DNA from: an uncultured Chloroflexaceae bacterium
GTDB taxonomy: Bacteria > Chloroflexota > Chloroflexia > Chloroflexales > Chloroflexaceae
Length of the DNA stretch: 10,192 bases
Reading direction: 5' to 3'
Assembly (NCBI GenBank): GCA_937141995.1
Contig: CAKZQX010000254.1
Span: 1 to 10,192, forward strand
The translations under genes were made by a program, and so were the position numbers. This document shows positions 1 through 5,871 of this stretch, one piece after another; positions within the stretch are counted from its first letter, which is position 1, and the number at the start of each line of letters is the position of its first letter. The notes under the pieces were generated by a model, which saw nothing but the letters and a program-made list of their open reading frames with translations, made no database searches and was not told the DNA's origin.

Positions 1-575
1 ACCGGCTCCGGCGCAAGCGGCCTACGCCTGATTTAATCCAGAACCACTGCCCGGGACCTGTGCAACGTGGTTCTGGACATCACCTCATAGATCTTTATGC
101 AGCCCTGGCCGGGGCTCGTTCTATCACCGCTGTTGACAGCAGTACGGCGGCGCTGGCACTCGTGCAAGAACATCTGCAGTTAAACCAGGTGGAAACCCCC
201 GTTACACCAGTTGCCGGCAATGTTTTCCATCTGCTGCGCCAGTATCGCAACGAAGGACGCCAGTTTGATGTCGTAATCCTCGATCCTCCCAAGTTTGCGC
301 ATAGCCAGGCCCAGGTTGACCGGGCCACCCGGGGGTACAAAGATATCAATCTGCTGGCACTCCAGTTGCTGCGCCCTGGTGGTATTCTGGCGACGTTTAG
401 TTGTTCAGGAGTGATTTCGTCCGATCTGTTTCAAAAAGTTATCTTCGGGGCCGCCCTCGATGCACGCCGCGATGTGCAGGTGCTGGAACGGTTAACCCAG
501 GCAACCGACCATCCGGTGCTGCTGACTTTCCCCGAAGGCGAATATCTCAAGGGATTGCTCTGTCGTGTGTGGTAG
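1..575 (+). CDS. RlmI-like class I rRNA large-subunit methyltransferase (5'-partial, N-terminal part aberrant)
   Basis: SAM-dependent methyltransferase of the RlmI/RlmK (YccW) type, which in the family makes m5C in 23S rRNA. What is visible is the C-terminal Rossmann domain. The acidic SAM-binding loop AVDSS has its Asp at bases 135-137, motif IV DPPKFAH starts at 282, TRGYKDIN follows, and the FSCSG motif has its presumed catalytic Cys at 402-404. The protein ends LLCRVW, as expected for a full C-terminus. The reading frame is open from base 3, so the gene probably runs in from outside. From about base 93 (LYAALAGAR) the match is convincing. Before that, the frame lacks the glycine-rich motif I (of the NVFSYTGGFG type) that should sit directly upstream. 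A GTG at 60 would give a 171-residue protein without the SAM-binding glycines, so I do not take it as a real start. Either the gene is damaged or the window's edge sequence is imperfect. Confidence 0.8.
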   Translation, partial: RLRRKRPTPDLIQNHCPGPVQRGSGHHLIDLYAALAGARSITAVDSSTAALALVQEHLQLNQVETPVTPVAGNVFHLLRQYRNEGRQFDVVILDPPKFAHSQAQVDRATRGYKDINLLALQLLRPGGILATFSCSGVISSDLFQKVIFGAALDARRDVQVLERLTQATDHPVLLTFPEGEYLKGLLCRVW

Positions 576-650
576 CCTTGCGAATAACCAGTCTCCATCC
601 GTTTCGGGTAACAGCCTGGTGTTCGTCTTTGTGGTTTGGCGTTCGTCACT

Positions 651-1847
651 ATGAGCTACACAATTTTTGAAGATGGTCATATCTCCAGTCCGACCGGGTA
701 CCGCTCTACGGGGGTCTCGTGTGGACTCAAGGAGGTAAAGAAGGCGCGCGATCTGGCGCTGGTCTACTCCCAGCAACCCTGCAATGTGGCCGCAATGTTT
801 ACAACCAGCGCAACTATCGGGGCATCGGTCTTTTTTGATCAGGCGATTCTGGCACGTCATCGAGATCATATCCGGGCAGTGCTGATCAATGCCGGACATG
901 CGAATGCGGGCACCGGGCAGACTGGCCTGGAAAATGCTGTTGAGTGTGCCAAGATTGTCGCCGACGAACTCGAAGTGCCGCGCGATAGTGTGCTGCTGAT
1001 GTCCACGGGGATTATCGGGGTGCAACTGCCGATGGATAATATGATCGACGGCATCAAGCGGGCGGTTTCCGAGCTTGACAGCGGTGGTGGTCGGCGGGCA
1101 GCTTTAGCTATGCTAACCACCGACTCGCGTCCCAAAGAGCGGGTGTACCGCATTCAACTGCGTGACGGGCATAGCGTGACCCTGGCAGGCATGGCGAAGG
1201 GTACCCGCATGGTGCATCCTCAACTGGCGACCCTGCTCTGCGTAATGACCACCGACCTGGCAATTGATCAGCGTCTACTTAATCGCTCGCTTCAGCAGAG
1301 TGTTGCCGGCTCGTTTAGCCGGTTGACCATTGATGGCGATACCGCACCGAATGATACGGTGCTGCTGATGGCGAATGGCGCAGCCGAGGGCGCACCGATT
1401 GTCGATGCCAGTTCGTGGGAATATGGCGCATGGCAGGAGGCGCTTGATGCCCTGACCGCTGATCTGTCCCAGCAGATTGTGCGCGATGCCGCCGGGAACG
1501 GCAAGATCATTCAGGTTGTGGCGCGAGGGGCCTCCAGCGAAGCCAATGCGCGTCAGGTTGCCCAGGCTGTTGCCCGCTCAATGACTGTGCGGCGTTCGTG
1601 CATGCAAGGGCGACCCGACTGGGGCGCATTATTGGCCGCAGTTGGAGCCAGCGGTGCCGAACTGCGGCCGGAGTTGCTTGAACTGCGTGTCGGCAACCTG
1701 TTGATGCTACTGGAGGGTAGCGCGGTTGCGTTCGATTATGATGCTGCGCTTCAGCTTTTCTCCGGTCCGGAAATTGAACTGGTTATTGATTTACACCTTG
1801 GTTCAAGTGCCGCAATCGTATGGACATGTACGTGGCATAGTGAGTAA
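651..1847 (+). CDS. argJ: Divergent ArgJ-type glutamate N-acetyltransferase / ornithine acetyltransferase
   Basis: 398 residues, normal ArgJ length. The family recycles acetyl from N-acetylornithine to glutamate in cytoplasmic arginine biosynthesis, and the precursor cleaves itself at a Thr that becomes the nucleophile. Visible: NAGHANAGTG (80-89), oxyanion-hole Thr119-Gly120 in MSTGIIG, Lys183 in MAKG, the autoprocessing site LA|T194LL, and SFSRLTIDGD...NDTVLL (221-238). Odd: the usual KGxGM reads KGTRM; the motif normally of GEGATK type reads AAGNGK, so the substrate-binding Glu is Ala (~281); DxNWGR reads RPDWGA; and the C-terminus stops at WTCTWHSE without the usual tail containing substrate-binding Asn and Ser/Thr. 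ATG 651 was chosen because the family N-terminus begins close to it; an in-frame TTG at 636 would add five residues. Neither has a Shine-Dalgarno. No other arginine gene is near. Family assignment is firm; that it still makes N-acetylglutamate is not. Confidence 0.85.
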   Translation: MSYTIFEDGHISSPTGYRSTGVSCGLKEVKKARDLALVYSQQPCNVAAMFTTSATIGASVFFDQAILARHRDHIRAVLINAGHANAGTGQTGLENAVECAKIVADELEVPRDSVLLMSTGIIGVQLPMDNMIDGIKRAVSELDSGGGRRAALAMLTTDSRPKERVYRIQLRDGHSVTLAGMAKGTRMVHPQLATLLCVMTTDLAIDQRLLNRSLQQSVAGSFSRLTIDGDTAPNDTVLLMANGAAEGAPIVDASSWEYGAWQEALDALTADLSQQIVRDAAGNGKIIQVVARGASSEANARQVAQAVARSMTVRRSCMQGRPDWGALLAAVGASGAELRPELLELRVGNLLMLLEGSAVAFDYDAALQLFSGPEIELVIDLHLGSSAAIVWTCTWHSE

Positions 1848-1849
1848 AT

Positions 1850-2506
1850 ATGACCCAGCAGAAACTGCCGCTTTTTCCATTAAATAATGTTCTATTCCCC
1901 GGTGCGCCCCTCACTCTGCATATTTTCGAGGAACGCTACCGGTTGATGATCGCACGCTGCCTGGAGCAAGAGACACCGTTTGGTGTCGTGCTGATCCGCG
2001 AGGGCGAAGAGGTGGGTCAGCCGGCAGTGCCGCATGAGATGGGCACAGTGGCCCAGATTACCAAGCATGTACGGCTTGAGGATGGACGCTATTACCTGGC
2101 GGCCGTCGGTCAGCGGCGCTTCCGCATTCAGTATACCTTTCAGAAAATGCCCTACATGGTTGCCTCGGTATCAATGCTGCCGGAAGAGAGTGGGGCGGCG
2201 GTGGCGACAGTTGCCCAGGAGTTGCATAAAACCTATGATCGTTACTGGCAGGCGGTGACGGCAGCCACCGGCTTTCAGAACCAGCCTGAACAGCTTTCGG
2301 AGGATGTGGTTGAGATGACCTATCAACTGGCGCATCGCCTGCAGGTTTCCAATGAACGGAAGCAGCGCTGGTTGGAAACCGATGTCGCCACACGTATGCA
2401 TGAGATTGCAACAGCGCTCCGTACGGAGATGCTGCTGTTGCCGCGCTCCGGTTCTGGGGACCGTGGTGTTTCCGGTGAGTGGAGTGGATTGGGTTCCTGG
2501 AATTAG
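1850..2506 (+). CDS. Stand-alone LON substrate-binding (N-terminal) domain protein
   Basis: 218-residue protein made essentially of the Lon protease N-terminal domain (PF02190 type). Hallmarks in the first 35 residues are LPLFPLNNVLFPGAPLTLHI followed by FEERYR. The second part of the beta domain is GTVAQITKHVRLEDGRYYLAAVGQRRFRI (~64-93). A helical segment (~120-200) follows and then a Gly/Ser-rich tail. There is no AAA+ module and no Ser-Lys protease domain, so it is not the protease itself. Stand-alone versions are widespread, and their role (substrate binding or adaptor-like) is not settled. The start lies 2 nt after the argJ stop with no clear Shine-Dalgarno, so translational coupling with argJ is likely. 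The pairing with ArgJ does not by itself suggest a shared pathway. Confidence 0.88.
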   Translation: MTQQKLPLFPLNNVLFPGAPLTLHIFEERYRLMIARCLEQETPFGVVLIREGEEVGQPAVPHEMGTVAQITKHVRLEDGRYYLAAVGQRRFRIQYTFQKMPYMVASVSMLPEESGAAVATVAQELHKTYDRYWQAVTAATGFQNQPEQLSEDVVEMTYQLAHRLQVSNERKQRWLETDVATRMHEIATALRTEMLLLPRSGSGDRGVSGEWSGLGSWN

Positions 2507-2510
2507 CGTT

Positions 2511-2558
2511 TAGAAGTCAGTACTCAGCCATGCAAGCTTGGATGCCGACTGACTTCTA
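2511..2558. repeat. 11-bp perfect inverted repeat between the LON-domain gene and DUF503 gene
   Basis: TAGAAGTCAGT at 2511-2521 is the exact reverse complement of ACTGACTTCTA at 2548-2558, separated by 26 bases that include the self-complementary octamer CAAGCTTG. It sits 4 bases after the upstream stop codon and 17 bases before the DUF503 start. There is no T-run after it, so it is not a classical intrinsic terminator. It could be a small intergenic repeat or a processing hairpin. Confidence 0.6.
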
Positions 2559-2575
2559 ACACCTTCATCACTACC

Positions 2576-2860
2576 GTGATAATTGGAGTCTGCACGATTA
2601 CCCTTCATCTACCAATGGCCTTCTCTTTGAAGGATAAACGCCGCGTTGTCAAGTCAGTGATTGCCCGGGTACGCAATGAGTTTAACGTGTCAATTGCCGA
2701 GGTTGACTCACAAGATATCTGGCAGGAAGCCGTGCTGGGTGTCTCATGCGTTTCTACATCGCAACGGTACGCTCATGGTCAGCTTGAGGCGGTGGTTCGC
2801 TTTATCGAGGACCGGCGTCCCGATGCCCCGCTGGTCAGCTACGAGATTGAAATGCTTTGA
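2576..2860 (+). CDS. DUF503 family protein (YlxP-like)
   Basis: 94 residues, the full length of the DUF503 family (PF04456; YlxP in Bacillus, encoded in the nusA-infB region there and linked to ribosome maturation). Recognised by the N-terminal strand IIGVCTITLHLP, the signature FSLKDKRRVVKSVIARVRNEFNVSIAEV (~16-43), the QDIWQEAVLGVSCVS block, and the closing SYEIEML. The fold expected is a small ferredoxin-like alpha/beta protein, cytoplasmic. The start is the GTG at 2576, which matches the family N-terminus exactly; there is no upstream Shine-Dalgarno. It is alone here: no nusA, infB or rbfA is adjacent, although an RlmI-type rRNA methyltransferase lies two genes upstream. Confidence 0.9.
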   Translation: MIIGVCTITLHLPMAFSLKDKRRVVKSVIARVRNEFNVSIAEVDSQDIWQEAVLGVSCVSTSQRYAHGQLEAVVRFIEDRRPDAPLVSYEIEML

Positions 2861-2961
2861 TAGGGGTTACGGGTTAACGGTTAACGGTTAGTAAATCCAT
2901 ACTCCTGAGCACGAAACCCTGGCCCCAATACTTTTCACATAACACGACTTACGCGGTGGGC

Positions 2962-3034
2962 GATCAAACGGGGCGTTTGCGCCCGGTAAAGGCAGGCTTC
3001 GCCTGTGGCAGCATAGTACGTTTTGATCTTTTTT
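2962..3034 (+). terminator. Possible intrinsic terminator of the DUF503 transcript
   Basis: GATCAAACG (2962-2970) pairs with CGTTTTGATC (3019-3028) and is followed directly by six T residues (3029-3034), a terminator-like layout on the plus strand. Between the arms are two further hairpins: GGGCG-TTTG-CGCCC (2971-2984) and CAGGC-TTC-GCCTG (2993-3005). The long branched loop is unusual for an intrinsic terminator, so this is tentative. Confidence 0.4.
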
Positions 3035-3076
3035 CACGAAATATTTTCACTTTATGAAAATATTTCGTGAAAAAAG
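3028..3076. repeat. Perfect 22-bp inverted repeat with 5-base loop
   Basis: Bases 3028-3049 are exactly complementary to 3055-3076, with loop CTTTA (3050-3054). The arms are AT-rich and run from six T at the left base to six A at the right base. A transcript in either direction would form one long uninterrupted stem. The U-run lies on the 5' side and not after the stem, so the hairpin alone is not a classical terminator in either direction. Confidence 0.85.
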
Positions 3077-3090
3077 GATGGAATCTTCCA

Positions 3091-3135
3091 CCCTGCCGGA
3101 GGCGATATCTCCTTTCAGGGGCGTACCCGTGTACG
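3091..3135. repeat. Two further hairpins in the intergenic element
   Basis: CCCTG (3091-3095) pairs with CAGGG (3116-3120), enclosing GGAG (3098-3101) paired with CTCC (3109-3112), which gives a stem with a small internal loop. Directly after it CGTAC (3122-3126) pairs with GTACG (3131-3135) around CCGT. Together with the other stems, this makes almost the whole stretch 2962-3135 able to fold, so a structured RNA is possible. Confidence 0.55.
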
Positions 3136-3208
3136 TCGTCTTATTTAAAAGGTATTGACCCTGGCTCCTAACTGTTAACCCGTAATCCATAAACCCCAAC
3201 CGTTAATT

Positions 3209-4267
3209 ATGGACGATATCCTGCCCTTCCCGCTACTTGCCCTTGTTGGTCAGCCGGAGTTAAAGACGGCGTTGATCCTGACGCTTGTCAATCCGCAGAT
3301 TGGCGGAGTGTTGCTGAGTGGACCGTACGGCGTCGGCAAGACAACGGCTGTGCGGGGGTTGCTTGATGTGCTTCCGCTGACCGAGCATGAAGAACTGGAT
3401 GCTGAGGGAGAGCGGCAGGTGGTGCGCGCACCAATGCGCTTGATCGAACTACCGCTGAACGCGCGCATGGAAGATGTGGTCGGCGGAATTAATGAGCGAG
3501 TGGCGCTGGAGCAACAAAAGATCCTGCTCGAAGAGGGCGTACTGGCAAAAGCGCACCGCAACCTGCTCTATGTGGACGAAATTAACCTGCTTGACCCCCG
3601 CGTGGTTGATGCCATTCTCGATGCCGCTGCACAGGGGCGTACGCTGGTGCGGCGGGGTCCGATGACGCGCCTCTTTGCCTCGCAGTTTGTCCTGATTGGC
3701 TCAATGAATCCCGAAGAGGGGCTACTGCGCCCGCAAATTATGGACCGTTTTGGCCTGCGGGTCTGGATTGCGCCACTGACTGAAGCCCAACAACGCCTGG
3801 AAGTCTATCGGCGGAACCAGGCATTTCGCCGCGATCCACAAGCATTTCGCGTGCTCTATGTCGAACAGACAGCCGCGCTGCATAGTGAAGTTGCCGCTGC
3901 CCGCGAGATCCTGCCACATGTCAGCCTGCCACCTGCCGCCGAGACGGCGGCAATGACGCTGATCCAGGCATTGCAGATTCCCTCGCACCGGGCCGAAATT
4001 GCGCTGCTGGAAGGCGCCCGCGCCCGCGCTGCCGCCGACTTTCGCAGCGAGGTCAGTGTAGAAGATATCCAACGCATTGCGCCACTGGCACTGCGCCAGC
4101 GCCGCAGCAGCGAACTTGAAGCCTACGCTGCACAGATCGAGGAAGAAAATGCTGAGATCGACGCGGCCCTCAAGCAGCTTGCCGGCAGTGAATCCTCCCA
4201 CCGGAGCAAACGCCGCAGCAAAGTGCGCGAGTTAGAAGGCGAAGAACCGACTGAGAACGGTGAGTAA
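3209..4267 (+). CDS. Magnesium chelatase subunit I (BchI/ChlI)-type AAA+ ATPase
   Basis: 352 residues, the usual length of the BchI/ChlI ATPase, which drives Mg insertion into protoporphyrin IX together with subunits D and H. Visible: N-terminal LVGQPELKTALILTLVNP and GGVLL; Walker A GPYGVGKTT (38-46); the insertion-type LPLNARMEDVVGGIN (~81-95); Walker B LLYVDE (119-124); sensor 1 GSMNPEEG (164-171); and arginine finger Arg180 in MDRFGLRV. A helical lid ending PLALRQRRS is followed by a charged coiled-coil tail rich in Glu and Lys/Arg (~305-352). Compared with typical BchI the P-loop is atypical (PY in place of DR), the Cys-containing loop after Walker A is replaced by a short acidic stretch, and VGGIN replaces VGTLD. 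It may be a phototrophy paralogue or a MoxR-like chelatase-type ATPase with another client. No D or H subunit is adjacent. The ATG at 3209 has no Shine-Dalgarno. Confidence 0.82.
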   Translation: MDDILPFPLLALVGQPELKTALILTLVNPQIGGVLLSGPYGVGKTTAVRGLLDVLPLTEHEELDAEGERQVVRAPMRLIELPLNARMEDVVGGINERVALEQQKILLEEGVLAKAHRNLLYVDEINLLDPRVVDAILDAAAQGRTLVRRGPMTRLFASQFVLIGSMNPEEGLLRPQIMDRFGLRVWIAPLTEAQQRLEVYRRNQAFRRDPQAFRVLYVEQTAALHSEVAAAREILPHVSLPPAAETAAMTLIQALQIPSHRAEIALLEGARARAAADFRSEVSVEDIQRIAPLALRQRRSSELEAYAAQIEEENAEIDAALKQLAGSESSHRSKRRSKVRELEGEEPTENGE

Positions 4268-4281
4268 TTGCCCTAACAATT
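4266..4281. terminator. Small bidirectional hairpin at convergent gene ends (weak)
   Basis: AATTG (4266-4270) and CAATT (4277-4281) are complementary around CCCTAA, overlap the stop codon of the AAA+ gene and span that of the opposing gene, and are followed by TTT on the plus strand. The stem is only 5 AT-rich pairs, so termination here is a guess based mainly on position. Confidence 0.25.
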
Positions 4282-5742
4282 TTGCACAAACCGGCAGCGA
4301 TCCGCGAACAGATAATACGCTTTCGCCAGCATCTGCCGTGGCACTTCCACAAACTGGTAGTAGAACATATCCTCCCAGATCAGCCCCTTACGAAACCCGG
4401 CATCCACGCGCACAAAAGCCCACTGTGCAATCAACCCGACATTCCAGTAGACCAGCAACAGTGCCAGAGCAACCAGCGGTCCATAACCCACCCGCAACCG
4501 GAGCCAGTCCAGCAGCACTGCCAATCCCAGCACAAAGATGGGCGTACACTCAATCAGACGGCGGAAACCAAATGCACCGGAGAGATGCCAGGTCGTGCCA
4601 AACGAACCATTAATGTAGGTCTGCGCAAAAAAGCCCAGACCCAGCAATGCCGCCAGCAATCGGTCCCGCCGGGCCAACCAAAACAACCCGACCAACCCGA
4701 TCACCAGCACCGGGCTCCAGAGAAACGCACCATGGGCCGGATCAAGCAGCGTATTGAAGAAGTTAGGACTGGTGAAATCGAGTTTGTTGCCCACGGTTGA
4801 GGAAGGACCAGGACGCCCGTTCAACACCTGATAGGCGGCAAACTGGGGCAATAGCCCGATCAACAGGGCTACCAGAAAAGCACCGTGATGCGCCGGCAAC
4901 TGCCTAATCGCGCCCCAGTGTCGCCGACCTGCCAGCCGTACATAGGCAACTACTCCCTCGACTGCCGGAATAATCAGCAGCAGCCCGAGTTGCTCACGCG
5001 TGATCGTCATCAGCCCACCCACCAGACCGAGCAACAGCCACTGCCACAGGGGACGGCGAGCCATCCGCTCAACCAGTGGCCGCTCCCACCCGTGCAGCCA
5101 CAACGTTAGAAAGAGCGCAAAGAGAAAGAAAGCGGTCGCATGAGACCAGGGCATGGCAATATAGGTGTAAAACAGCAGCGGTGACGCCAGCCAGACGGTC
5201 ACGGTTGCCAGGGCTGCCGCAAAAACAGAGGCAAACCGCCGGGCCAGGCGGTAGGTCAGGATCAGCCCCAGCAACGCATAGAGCGCCGACATGAAGCAGA
5301 CTGCCCAGATATAAGGCGCGGAGTAACCATCGGCCGGGATATTCGCGCCGAAGAGGTTGGCAGTGCGTACTCCCAGGTCTGCCAGGATAAAGCCGGGAGA
5401 CCACATGAGCGCCGAGCCAACCGGCGCAACATTGCGGAATTTCCCAGTCTCCAGGTTGCGCGGCGGATCGGCGGGATTATCGCGCAGGAGTGCATTAAAA
5501 ACGGCAGGATCGTTGTTGCGCTGCCCAATCTCCGCAAAATGCCGGTACTCATTCTGAAAATCCAGGTCGCGATCAAAATAGAACGAACGCAGGTAGGCAT
5601 AATACTGCACCTCATCGGTGGCATAGATCCGGGGAGTACTGAGCGGCAGCAGTATCAGGAAAACCAACAGCAGAACAAGCAGTCCGGGGTCAGATCGGCG
5701 GAGTAACAGGACACGCTGTGCCACCGCTGGAACGGTTGTCAT
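4273..5742 (-). CDS. Polytopic membrane glycosyltransferase, GT-C / ArnT-PMT (GT39)-like
   Basis: 489 residues. A short basic N-terminus is followed by the first membrane segment (~20-35) and then the extracytoplasmic loop RIYATDEVQYYAYLRS. Its Asp43-Glu44 pair is in the position of the acidic catalytic motif of GT-C enzymes, which move sugars from lipid-phosphate carriers to proteins or lipids outside the membrane. About nine or ten more hydrophobic segments follow, including those around YIWAVCFMSALYALLGLIL, the WLASPLLFYTYIAMPWSHA stretch, and FVLGLAVLL. The start is the ATG at 5740-5742, placed 4 bases after AGGAGG; an in-frame extension upstream would run through the preceding terminator hairpin and is rejected. 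The stop is 5 bases from that of the convergent AAA+ gene. It lies downstream of two exported-protein genes, so surface glycan or glycoprotein assembly is the likely setting. Substrate unknown. Family confidence is moderate; membrane topology is clear. Confidence 0.78.
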   Translation of the reverse strand: MTTVPAVAQRVLLLRRSDPGLLVLLLVFLILLPLSTPRIYATDEVQYYAYLRSFYFDRDLDFQNEYRHFAEIGQRNNDPAVFNALLRDNPADPPRNLETGKFRNVAPVGSALMWSPGFILADLGVRTANLFGANIPADGYSAPYIWAVCFMSALYALLGLILTYRLARRFASVFAAALATVTVWLASPLLFYTYIAMPWSHATAFFLFALFLTLWLHGWERPLVERMARRPLWQWLLLGLVGGLMTITREQLGLLLIIPAVEGVVAYVRLAGRRHWGAIRQLPAHHGAFLVALLIGLLPQFAAYQVLNGRPGPSSTVGNKLDFTSPNFFNTLLDPAHGAFLWSPVLVIGLVGLFWLARRDRLLAALLGLGFFAQTYINGSFGTTWHLSGAFGFRRLIECTPIFVLGLAVLLDWLRLRVGYGPLVALALLLVYWNVGLIAQWAFVRVDAGFRKGLIWEDMFYYQFVEVPRQMLAKAYYLFADRCRFVQNC

Positions 5743-5746
5743 ATTT

Positions 5747-5752
5747 CCTCCT
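5747..5752 (-). promoter_or_regulatory. Ribosome-binding site AGGAGG of the membrane glycosyltransferase
   Basis: CCTCCT on the plus strand reads AGGAGG on the coding strand, 4 bases upstream of the ATG at 5740-5742. This fixes the start at MTTVPAVAQ in preference to an in-frame start more than 100 bases further upstream. Confidence 0.8.
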
Positions 5753-5799
5753 ACTGGCAGGTTGCAGCAAAAGTTCATAGCAGGTAAACAATCTAAAAC

Positions 5800-5840
5800 T
5801 GTGCCTCCCCACGCTGCACCGGCAGGCATGGGGAGGCACA
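5800..5840 (-). terminator. Intrinsic terminator of the BNR-repeat protein gene
   Basis: A perfect 12-bp stem: TGTGCCTCCCCA (5800-5811) against TGGGGAGGCACA (5829-5840). Inside it is a smaller CTGC-ACCG-GCAG stem. Reading the minus strand, the hairpin is 31 bases after the BNR protein stop codon and is followed by GTTTTAG and then ATTGTTT, an interrupted T-tract. It separates the BNR gene from the membrane glycosyltransferase gene, which would then need its own promoter or readthrough. Confidence 0.75.
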
Positions 5841-5871
5841 TATACATCTACACGATAGGTTATAGCGAAAC

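Larger units (their letters stand above)
2867..3206. repeat. Structured intergenic region with nested inverted repeats, MITE-like
   Basis: The ~350-base gap between the DUF503 gene and the AAA+ gene contains no convincing ORF but several nested inverted repeats. Outermost is TTACGGGTTAAC (2867-2878), continuing as tandem GTTAACG heptamers to 2891, against its complement in 3168-3185; one more CCGTTAA copy lies at 3200-3206. Inside these are CAATACTTTT (2926-2935) against AAAAGGTATTG (3147-3157), then GATCAAACG (2962-2970) against CGTTTTGATC (3019-3028). Further inside is a 22-bp hairpin (3028-3076). The terminal inverted repeats with no coding content look like a miniature mobile or intergenic repeat element. 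I see no clear target-site duplication. The right edge ends 2 bases before the ATG of the AAA+ gene, so the element must carry or replace that gene's promoter. Confidence 0.6.

Noticed and set aside
60..575. GTG at 60 as the true start of the RlmI-like gene
   Set aside because: It would remove the SAM-binding glycine motif and the whole N-terminal domain, and the frame is open to the window edge.
1850..2506. Truncated Lon protease
   Set aside because: Stand-alone LON-domain proteins of this length are a normal family, and no remnant of AAA+ or protease sequence follows.
2867..3135. CRISPR array
   Set aside because: Repeats are inverted and nested and not regularly spaced direct repeats; there are no spacers and no cas genes.
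3151..3180. TTGACC as -35 box of the AAA+ gene promoter
   Set aside because: No acceptable -10 hexamer lies at 16-18 bases; the match is better explained by the inverted repeat it belongs to.
4260..5109. Plus-strand ORFs opposite the membrane glycosyltransferase
   Set aside because: Gln/Pro/Arg-rich translations with no recognisable fold; they are antisense shadows of hydrophobic codons.
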